Origin: Clostridia bacterium
GTDB taxonomy: Bacteria > Bacillota > Clostridia > Oscillospirales > SIG627
Direction: 5' to 3'
DNA: 33,098 nucleotides
NCBI GenBank assembly: GCA_017959745.1
Contig: JAGDAA010000160.1
Coordinates: 1 to 33,098 of the forward strand
Program-made: the position numbers and the translations under genes
The notes under the pieces: generated by a model
Databases searched by the model: none
Seen by the model: only the letters and a program-made list of their open reading frames with translations
What the model was told of the DNA's origin: nothing
In this document: in pieces, positions 1 to 6,859 of the stretch
Layout: every line of letters begins with the position of its first letter
Position numbering within the stretch: the first letter of the stretch is position 1

Positions 1-495
1 GCGGACGCGGCGCGTTTTACGGGATTGAGCGAAAAGCTGATGGACCGTTCTCCCTTCGAGTTGTCCGGAGGACAGAAGCGACGGGTCGCCATCGCCGGCA
101 TCATCGCCATGGATCCGGAGATCCTGGTGCTGGATGAACCCGCCGCCGGGCTGGATCCCGCCGGAAAAAAGGAGATCCTGGATCGCCTGAAAGCCTATCA
201 GCGGGAAAGGGAAAAGACCCTGATCCTCATTTCTCACAGTATGGAGGATATGGCCTCCTACGCGGATGAGATCGTTGTTATGAAAGACGGTTCCGTCTTC
301 TGCCACGATACGGTGGACGGTATTTTCAGCGATCCCGCCCGTGTGGAGGAAGCCGGATTGGAGCTGCCTCAGATCACGCGCCTTATGATGCGCCTCTCCG
401 CCCGGGGTGTTCCGGTCGATCCGGGCGTTCATACTGTTGATGCCGCCGTTGCCTGTGTGTCGTCTCTGCTCCGGGGAGGTGACAAAACGTGCTGA
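1..495 (+). CDS. ecfA2: ECF transporter ATPase EcfA2 (5' partial)
   Basis: This is the C-terminal part of an ABC ATPase of the energy-coupling factor (ECF) module that powers uptake of vitamins and trace metals. The reading frame is open from base 1, so the gene begins upstream of the window; a TTG at 25 is not the real start. Visible are the ABC signature LSGGQKRR, the Walker B stretch ILVLDEPAAGLDP and the switch His in LISHSMEDM. The Walker A motif lies outside. The reading frame runs 7 bases into ecfT, the usual order ecfA1-ecfA2-ecfT-truA of Firmicutes, which is why EcfA2 is preferred over EcfA1. No substrate-binding S component is visible, as expected for a shared group II module. Confidence 0.9.
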   Translation, partial: ADAARFTGLSEKLMDRSPFELSGGQKRRVAIAGIIAMDPEILVLDEPAAGLDPAGKKEILDRLKAYQREREKTLILISHSMEDMASYADEIVVMKDGSVFCHDTVDGIFSDPARVEEAGLELPQITRLMMRLSARGVPVDPGVHTVDAAVACVSSLLRGGDKTC

Positions 496-1316
496 AGGAT
501 ATCACCTTAGGACAGTATTTCCCCGGGCAGTCCCCGCTGCACCGGCTGGATCCCCGGATGAAATTGATCCTGATGATCGCTTTTGTGGTGCTGATCTTTT
601 TCGCCCGGACTCTTCCGTCTTTCGTGTATCTTGTGATCCTTGTGGCGGCGCTGACCGCTGTGTCCGGCATCCGGGTAAAGGCGCTTATGAAAGGTTTGAA
701 ACCCGTTGTTTTCATCTCCGTCTTTACGGCGGTGATCAATTTGTTCTGGACCGTCGGGGAAACGCCCCTGGTCTCCTTTTGGGTCATTACCATTTATCCT
801 GAGGGGATCTGGCGGGCGGCGTATCTGATCGTCCGCATCATGGCGCTTGTCGCCGGGACAAGCCTGCTGCTTACCTATACCACCACCCCTATGGAATTGA
901 CGGACGCGCTGGAGTCCCTGTTGTCGCCCTTGAAGAAGATTCACGTTCCGGTACACGAATTCGCTATGATGATGTCCTTGGCTCTACGCTTTGTGCCGAC
1001 GCTTATTGAGGAGACTGAGAAGATCATCAACGCGCAGAAAGCGCGGGGCACGGATTTTGAAAGCGGAAGCCTGCTGCGGCGCGCCAAAGCGCTGATCCCC
1101 ATTTTGATCCCGCTCTTTGTTTCTTCCTTCAACCGGGCGTCGGAATTGGCGACCGCCATGGAGTGCCGGTGCTACACCGGCGGGGAAGGCAGGACGAGAC
1201 TGAAACAACTGCGGCTCACCGGCTTTGATTGGGCTTGCGCCGCTCTGCTTCTCCTGTCCTTCGCCGGGATCATTCTTACCAACTATGTGCCCTTTCCCTG
1301 GGGAGGTGTTCTGTGA
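489..1316 (+). CDS. ecfT: ECF transporter transmembrane protein EcfT
   Basis: EcfT is the membrane scaffold that joins the two ECF ATPases to exchangeable substrate-binding S proteins. The 275-residue product is of family length. It has N-terminal hydrophobic segments (for example around residues 24-50 and 62-85) and a C-terminal membrane segment. The cytoplasmic coupling helices carry the diagnostic short motifs: QKARGTDFESG and, further on, MECRCYTGGEGRTR. The second normally reads A-R-G and here reads C-R-C, a mild deviation. The start is GTG at 489, inside the end of ecfA2, so the two are translationally coupled. The stop overlaps the start of truA. Confidence 0.93.
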   Translation: MLKDITLGQYFPGQSPLHRLDPRMKLILMIAFVVLIFFARTLPSFVYLVILVAALTAVSGIRVKALMKGLKPVVFISVFTAVINLFWTVGETPLVSFWVITIYPEGIWRAAYLIVRIMALVAGTSLLLTYTTTPMELTDALESLLSPLKKIHVPVHEFAMMMSLALRFVPTLIEETEKIINAQKARGTDFESGSLLRRAKALIPILIPLFVSSFNRASELATAMECRCYTGGEGRTRLKQLRLTGFDWACAALLLLSFAGIILTNYVPFPWGGVL

Positions 1317-2056
1317 ACCGGTATTTGCTCCAGTTGGCGTATTTGGGGACCAACTACCACGGCTGGCAGATCCAGGACAACGCCGTCACTGTGCAGGAAA
1401 AGGTGGAGGCCGCGTTGGCGGAGCTGTTTTCTGAGAAGATCACCACCCACAGCTGCAGCCGCACTGACGCCGGCGTACACGCCGCTTCATTTTACTGCCA
1501 TTTTGACGCGTCGTACCCCTTCCCGGTGGATCGCTTGCCTTACGCGCTGACCACGCATCTGCCGCCGGATATTCGGCCCCTGTCGGCGCGGATCGTCCCT
1601 CCGACTTTTCACGCAAGGTACTCCTGTCGGGGCAAAGAATATCGGTATCTGATCGATAACAGTGTGCTGGGAGATCCGTTTTTGATCGACCGCGCCTGGC
1701 ACTATCCCTTTCTTTTGGACGAAAAGGAGATGGACCGGACGGCGAAGGTCTTTCTGGGGCAACACGATTTCGCGGCGTTTCGCGCACAGGGCTCGAGCGT
1801 GAAAAACACTATTCGCACCATGACGCGATCGGATGTGGCGCGGGATGGTTCCCGTGTGATCTTCACGGTCGCCGGAGACGGCTTTTTGTACAATATGGTC
1901 CGCATTATGCTGGGCACACTGATCGCTCATCAGCGCCATAAACTGGATCGGGAACCGGAGGAGATCTTTGCCACGGGTGATCGTACACTGGCGGGTTTTA
2001 CCGCGCCGCCCCAGGGCTTGTACCTGGAAAAAGTTTTTTACGACGATCCGGAGTGA
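1313..2056 (+). CDS. truA: tRNA pseudouridine(38-40) synthase TruA
   Basis: TruA converts uridines 38-40 of the tRNA anticodon stem to pseudouridine. The 247-residue product begins NRYLLQLAYLGTNYHGWQ, the typical TruA N terminus, and contains the catalytic Asp in SRTDAGVHA, followed by the C-terminal FLYNMVRIMLGTL motif. The start chosen is GTG 1313, which overlaps the ecfT stop by 4 bases and is preceded by GGGGAGG at about 1301-1307. The open frame extends back to a TTG at 1229, but those extra residues lie inside ecfT and do not match TruA. Linkage to the ecf genes is common in Firmicutes. Confidence 0.95.
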   Translation: MNRYLLQLAYLGTNYHGWQIQDNAVTVQEKVEAALAELFSEKITTHSCSRTDAGVHAASFYCHFDASYPFPVDRLPYALTTHLPPDIRPLSARIVPPTFHARYSCRGKEYRYLIDNSVLGDPFLIDRAWHYPFLLDEKEMDRTAKVFLGQHDFAAFRAQGSSVKNTIRTMTRSDVARDGSRVIFTVAGDGFLYNMVRIMLGTLIAHQRHKLDREPEEIFATGDRTLAGFTAPPQGLYLEKVFYDDPE

Positions 2057-2074
2057 TCGGGAAAGGAGGAACGT

Positions 2075-3226
2075 ATGGCTGATAAAGCTGAGGCAAAGTC
2101 CGGCAAACTGATCAAAAAATACCGGCTCTATAAGTTTGTCACTCTGGGCGTTCTCGTGTTGTTCCTCCTGGGCGGATTGGTCCTGTTTCAAAAGGATATC
2201 ACACTGGAAAACCTCCGGTATCTCGTCAAGTATGTGGGCTTCTATTCCGGCACTCCGGAAGGCGGCTCCACCATCCTGTATGACGCGGACACGGAGAATG
2301 TTTACGGCTCCTTTCGCGGGGATCTGGCGGTGGTCAACCACGGCGGTATGTCCCTGTATGACAGAATGGGTACTGCCGTTCTGACGGATTCCTTCAATAT
2401 GACCAACCCCGTAATGGAATCCGGCGATAAATTTTTGATAGTTTACGATCTGGGCGGCCATAATCTGAGAGTGTATAACTCATTCTCTCTGCTTCACGAG
2501 GAGAACTTCGAATACACCATTCAGTCTGTTTCCGTGAACGCAGCCGGCTATTACAGCGTGGCGACCGCGCAGCGATCTTACCACGCCGCTGTGGTAGTAT
2601 ACAACGACGATTTCAAAGAGGTGTTTCGCTGGCTGTCCGCGGAGAAATTTGTCACCGACTGTGTTTTGACGGATACGGAGGCGATGTATCTCACCACCAT
2701 TCGCGTGGAAGGCGGGGACCTTGTGGGCGAGGTTTTGGAGTTGAAGGTGGGCAGGGACGAGGTGGTGTCCTCCTATGAACTGACAGATGAAATGCCCATA
2801 GATATTGCCTGGACGCGAAAGGGTGTGTTGTATCTGACGGATACCTCCCTTCGTTTCGTCAGCGGGGGAGAGGCTTTGAAAAGCAATGTGTTTCCCACGC
2901 GATCCCTGGATAAAGCCGTTATGGGAGACTCCCTTTGCGTAGTGGCACAGAACGAGCTTTCCGTCGGCGTTTCCATGAAGCTCCGCCTGTTTGACCGGGA
3001 GGGAAACGAAACGGCTTCACGGGATTTTTCCGCGCAGATTCAGGATCTGGAGGTATACGACGAGGAGGCGATCCTGTTGACCTATAACCACCTGTACCGA
3101 CTGACTTCGGACGGGAACTGGACGGACTATCAGATCTCCGGCGATTACTCCGCCATCGCGATCCTCGGGCAAAACACGGTTGCGCTGTGTTCGGATTCCA
3201 GGGCTGAGATTATGGCGCTATCTTGA
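2075..3226 (+). CDS. DUF5711-family membrane-anchored protein
   Basis: The 383-residue product has a short basic N terminus, one membrane segment at about residues 25-45 (FVTLGVLVLFLLGGLVLFQ), and a long exported domain. That domain is rich in beta-strand-like repeats with alternating hydrophobic residues (for example GDLAVVNHGGMSLYD, DKFLIVYDLGGHNLRVY), which suggests a beta-propeller. Pattern and context match the DUF5711 family of Clostridia, whose function is unknown. An AAAGGAGG ribosome site lies just before ATG 2075. It sits 18 bases after truA and 15 bases before the CvpA gene, so probably in one operon. Family assignment is from memory of the pattern, not from a search. Confidence 0.7.
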   Translation: MADKAEAKSGKLIKKYRLYKFVTLGVLVLFLLGGLVLFQKDITLENLRYLVKYVGFYSGTPEGGSTILYDADTENVYGSFRGDLAVVNHGGMSLYDRMGTAVLTDSFNMTNPVMESGDKFLIVYDLGGHNLRVYNSFSLLHEENFEYTIQSVSVNAAGYYSVATAQRSYHAAVVVYNDDFKEVFRWLSAEKFVTDCVLTDTEAMYLTTIRVEGGDLVGEVLELKVGRDEVVSSYELTDEMPIDIAWTRKGVLYLTDTSLRFVSGGEALKSNVFPTRSLDKAVMGDSLCVVAQNELSVGVSMKLRLFDREGNETASRDFSAQIQDLEVYDEEAILLTYNHLYRLTSDGNWTDYQISGDYSAIAILGQNTVALCSDSRAEIMALS

Positions 3227-3241
3227 TTTTGGAGAGAAAGA

Positions 3242-3943
3242 ATGACTTACGTCTTGTTTGATACCATTGCCGCCCTGTTGATCATCGGATTTGCCGTATG
3301 GGGTATGAGACGGGGCTTTATCAAAACTTTTTTCGGTTTATTCGGGTTTCTGATCGCCATCGCCGTCGCTCTGTTATTCGCCGCGCCTTTGGCGGCGCTT
3401 CTGAAAGAGCATCTGGTTGAACCGGCGCTTTCCTCCTTCTTCCTGAAGGAGCTTTCAAATGAAACGATGCAAAGCAGCGCCGAGATCGATTTTTCAGCTT
3501 TGCCAGACAGTGCAGTGGCACTTTTCTCTCGCTTCGGGATATCCCCGGAGGCTTTGGCAGAGCAGGTGATAAACGCCGGGCGGACCGCGGGACGGGACCT
3601 GGCGCAATCCATTGCCGCCTTTGCCGTGTCTCGGGCGGCGACGACCCTTTCTCACGCCATCGCCTTCATTTCGCTGTTCGGCTTATCCTCCCTCCTCCTT
3701 GCGATCTTGGCCCGGGTTCTGGACCTTGTGGCAAAGATCCCCGGCCTTCACCTGACAAACAGGGTTTTCGGTTTGATAGCGGGGATTGGAGAGGGGGTTG
3801 CCCTTGCTTTCGTGTTCGCGCGGGTGTTGGCGTTGTTAGAGCCCGTTATGCGGGCATCCGATTGGATTTGGATCTCCGGTTTTTCCGTGGATCAGACCTA
3901 TTTGATCCGGTTTCTCGCGTCCTGGGCGCCAGGAATGAATTGA
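3242..3943 (+). CDS. CvpA-family membrane protein
   Basis: The 233-residue integral membrane protein has hydrophobic segments at about residues 5-22, 28-50, 135-160 and 172-195. The opening, with D-x(6)-I-I-G-F-A-V-W-G-x-R-R-G-F, is the characteristic start of the CvpA/colicin V production family. The middle is a soluble loop predicted to be helical (residues about 60-125). The molecular role of CvpA proteins in Firmicutes is not settled; links to envelope homeostasis have been proposed. Its place before pgsA and after another envelope-anchored protein fits an envelope function. Confidence 0.75.
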   Translation: MTYVLFDTIAALLIIGFAVWGMRRGFIKTFFGLFGFLIAIAVALLFAAPLAALLKEHLVEPALSSFFLKELSNETMQSSAEIDFSALPDSAVALFSRFGISPEALAEQVINAGRTAGRDLAQSIAAFAVSRAATTLSHAIAFISLFGLSSLLLAILARVLDLVAKIPGLHLTNRVFGLIAGIGEGVALAFVFARVLALLEPVMRASDWIWISGFSVDQTYLIRFLASWAPGMN

Positions 3944-3967
3944 TATTACCTGAAAGAGGTTTCTGAT

Positions 3968-4585
3968 ATGGCAACATTTGAGAAGAAAAACATCCCCAAT
4001 ATCATCTCCGTATTCCGCATCGTTCTGGTCCCGCTGTATGTGTTGTTGTTCTTCGGGGTCATTCCGTGGGGAGAGCCTTTGATATCCTCCGGTATCGTCT
4101 TTATTGTGGCGGGGATCAGTGACCTGGCTGACGGATACCTGGCGAGGCGAAACAACTGGATCACAGACGTGGGAAAACTGTTGGATCCGTTAGCGGATAA
4201 ACTGCTGGAGCTTGCCGTCACGCTTTGTATCGCGATCCGCTTTGGAAACGCGTTCATCCTTCTCGCCGCCATCACGGTGATTAAAGAGGGCGTTATGATC
4301 GTGGGCGCCTTCATCATCCTGCGCCACGGAAAGTTTGCTGTATCAAGTGTATGGTACGGGAAGGCGGCGACATTTGCCTGGTTCCTGACTGTTCTTATTA
4401 TGAGTTTCATTCCTTCCGCCGTGGCGTGGGGGCAGTATCTCTGCATCGCGTTGATCGGATTTATGGCGTTTGCGTTCATTATGTACGTGATCCACTTCAA
4501 GGACGTTATAGCTAAAACCTGGAAAGAGCTCCATAAGGATAAGGGAGCAAAGGCCTCTATGACAGAGGCGGAGGAAACCAAATGA
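3968..4585 (+). CDS. pgsA: CDP-diacylglycerol-glycerol-3-phosphate 3-phosphatidyltransferase
   Basis: PgsA makes phosphatidylglycerol phosphate, the committed step to anionic phospholipids. The CDP-alcohol phosphatidyltransferase signature D-x2-D-G-x2-A-R-x8-G-x3-D-x3-D is complete (from SDLADGYLAR to LLDPLADK, about residues 48-76). The 205 residues include several membrane segments, and the protein opens with the PgsA-like NIISVFRIVLVP. A charged C-terminal tail of about 30 residues (KELHKDKGAKASMTEAEETK) is longer than usual. The start ATG 3968 follows an AAAGAGG site. The stop overlaps the next gene by 4 bases (ATGA at 4582). Assignment to PgsA rather than another CDP-alcohol transferase rests on overall resemblance. 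Confidence 0.9.
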   Translation: MATFEKKNIPNIISVFRIVLVPLYVLLFFGVIPWGEPLISSGIVFIVAGISDLADGYLARRNNWITDVGKLLDPLADKLLELAVTLCIAIRFGNAFILLAAITVIKEGVMIVGAFIILRHGKFAVSSVWYGKAATFAWFLTVLIMSFIPSAVAWGQYLCIALIGFMAFAFIMYVIHFKDVIAKTWKELHKDKGAKASMTEAEETK

Positions 4586-6855
4586 AAATGTGTTCGCGCT
4601 GCAAAAAAAGACCCGCTGTTATTTATATCAATAAGATCCAGGGGGAGAAGGTCTCCTCCGAGGGCCTTTGTATGCACTGCGCCCGGGAATTGAAGATCAA
4701 GCCCTTCAGCGATTACATGGATCAGATGGGAATCAAGGACGACGATATCGACGTGCTGGAAGAACAGATGGGCCATATGATGGAAGGTGTAGAGCCGGGC
4801 GAGGGCGGGATGCCCACCTTTGATCTGAAAAACCTGTTTGGCGGGAATATTGAACCCACCGAGGAGGAGAACTCCGAAAAGGAAGACGCTCCGGAGGATG
4901 GGAAGGACGGAAAAGACAAAAAGAAAAAGAAAAAGCACGGTAAGATGCTGGATACCTATTGTCTGGATCTGACCGGCCGCGCCGCGGAAGGAAAGCTGGA
5001 CCGGGTCATCGGCAGGGAGGCGGAGCTGGATCGGGTGATTCAAATCCTGTGTCGACGGCAAAAGAACAACCCCTGTCTGATCGGGGAGCCGGGCGTGGGA
5101 AAGACCGCGATCGCGGAAGCATTGGCTTCCCGTATCGCGGAAAAGAAAGTACCGTACCGCCTGCTGAATAAGGAGGTATTTCTGCTGGATCTCACAGGCC
5201 TGGTCGCCGGCACTCATTTCCGCGGTCAGTTTGAGGGGCGCGTGAAAAGCCTGGTGGAGGAGATCAAAAAGCTGGGGAATGTGATCCTGGTGATCGATGA
5301 GGTCCACACCATCGTAGGCGCCGGGGATTCAGAGGGTGGAATGAGCTGCGCCAATATCCTAAAGCCCGCCCTGTCCCGGGGCGAGATCCAGATCATCGGC
5401 GCCACGACGCTGGCGGAATACCGGAAGTATATCGAGAAGGATCAGGCGCTGGAACGCCGCTTCCAGCCCGTTATGGTGGAGGAGCCCAGCGTCGCTAAAA
5501 CGGTGGAGATTCTGAAGGGCGTAAAAAAGTACTATGAAACCTATCACGGCCTGCGCGTCCCGGACAGCGTACTGCGGACAACCGTCCTTCTTTCCGAACG
5601 GTATATTACCGACCGTTTTCTCCCGGATAAAGCCATCGATATTCTGGACGAGGCTTGCGCCAAGAAGAACATCGACAGCGAGGTCATCAACCGCCTGGAT
5701 GCCTTGAAGGACGAGATCGATCAGGAGAAAAAGGAGCGGGAGGCGCTGGAGGGAAAGGCGGACCCGGACGACGCTACCTACGCCCGCATCGCGGAACTGA
5801 AGGTCAGTGAAATGCGGAAAGAGGAGGAGTATTCGGAGCTTTCTCGCCGACGCGACGGGATCGAGATCACGCTGGAGGACGTAGCGCGGGTGATCGAGTC
5901 CTGGACGGGTATTCCCGCCTCCAGTATCTCTGAAAATGAATTTGAGAAGATCGCCGGCCTGGAAGACGAATTGAAGCGCCGCATCATCGGGCAGGACAAG
6001 GCGGTCAGCGCCGTCTGCCGCGCCATCAAACGCCACAGAGCCGGGATCTATATGAAGAAAAAGCCCGCCAGTTTTATCTTCGCGGGTCCCACCGGCGTGG
6101 GAAAAACGGAGCTTGTCAAACAGTTGGCGCTGCAGCTTTTTGATACGCCGGAGTCCTTGATCCGGCTGGATATGTCCGAGTTTATGGAGAAGCATTCTGT
6201 TTCCAGGATCATCGGATCGCCCCCCGGTTACGTGGGGTATGATGACGCGGGTCAGCTCACGGAGAAGATCCGGCGCAAGCCTTACTCGGTTGTGCTTTTC
6301 GACGAGATCGAAAAGGCACATCCTGATGTTCTGAACATTCTGCTTCAGATCCTGGACGAGGGACGCATCACCGACGCCCACGGCAAGGAAGTCAACTTTG
6401 AGAATACCGTCATCATTATGACTACCAATGCGGGCGCCAACGCCGGCAGTGTGGTCTCCGGATTCGGCGACAGCAGTGTGGTGACGGAAGAGAAGCGCAC
6501 CATGAAGGGGCTGGAGAGCTTTTTGCGGCCCGAATTCATCAATCGCGTGGACGAGATCGTGACATTTTCCCACCTGACCCGGGAGGACTTCAAGGCCATC
6601 GCCCTTCTTCGCCTGGACGACCTGAAGAAGAGTATGGAAGAGAAGGGGACGGAGCTTCGTTTTGACGATGCCGTTCCCGTATTCGTCGCGGAAAAATCTT
6701 ACAGTGAAAAATACGGCGCGCGGAATATGACGCGTTTCCTCCAAACCGAGGCGGAGGACCGCATCGCTCAATGCGTGATCGATCATTATTTGGAGAAACC
6801 GGATGCGATCCGATTGTCGGTCAAGCTTGACCATTTGGAAGCCGCTCCGGAGTAA
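4582..6855 (+). CDS. clpE: ClpE-like AAA+ unfoldase with N-terminal zinc finger
   Basis: This Hsp100 protein unfolds substrates, probably for ClpP. The 757 residues start with a Cys4 zinc finger (C4-x2-C7 and C30-x2-C33) instead of the double Clp-N repeat of ClpC, which is the ClpE arrangement. Then come an acidic then lysine-rich linker (about residues 95-120), AAA domain 1 with Walker A GEPGVGKT (about 168-175), a charged coiled-coil middle segment (about 370-425), and AAA domain 2 with Walker A GPTGVGKT (about 501-508). A ClpP-docking loop of the x-G-F type is visible as SGFGD near residue 625. There is no mcsA/mcsB or ctsR next to it. It is translationally coupled to pgsA and ends 4 bases before the pseudo-pump gene. 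Confidence 0.88.
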   Translation: MKMCSRCKKRPAVIYINKIQGEKVSSEGLCMHCARELKIKPFSDYMDQMGIKDDDIDVLEEQMGHMMEGVEPGEGGMPTFDLKNLFGGNIEPTEEENSEKEDAPEDGKDGKDKKKKKKHGKMLDTYCLDLTGRAAEGKLDRVIGREAELDRVIQILCRRQKNNPCLIGEPGVGKTAIAEALASRIAEKKVPYRLLNKEVFLLDLTGLVAGTHFRGQFEGRVKSLVEEIKKLGNVILVIDEVHTIVGAGDSEGGMSCANILKPALSRGEIQIIGATTLAEYRKYIEKDQALERRFQPVMVEEPSVAKTVEILKGVKKYYETYHGLRVPDSVLRTTVLLSERYITDRFLPDKAIDILDEACAKKNIDSEVINRLDALKDEIDQEKKEREALEGKADPDDATYARIAELKVSEMRKEEEYSELSRRRDGIEITLEDVARVIESWTGIPASSISENEFEKIAGLEDELKRRIIGQDKAVSAVCRAIKRHRAGIYMKKKPASFIFAGPTGVGKTELVKQLALQLFDTPESLIRLDMSEFMEKHSVSRIIGSPPGYVGYDDAGQLTEKIRRKPYSVVLFDEIEKAHPDVLNILLQILDEGRITDAHGKEVNFENTVIIMTTNAGANAGSVVSGFGDSSVVTEEKRTMKGLESFLRPEFINRVDEIVTFSHLTREDFKAIALLRLDDLKKSMEEKGTELRFDDAVPVFVAEKSYSEKYGARNMTRFLQTEAEDRIAQCVIDHYLEKPDAIRLSVKLDHLEAAPE

Positions 6856-6859
6856 AGGC

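Noticed and set aside
3946..5307. Long minus-strand open frame of 453 codons opposite pgsA and the start of the clpE-like gene
   Set aside because: The plus strand here encodes two well-recognised proteins with complete motifs. The minus-strand translation shows no family resemblance and is a frame shadow of GC-rich genes.
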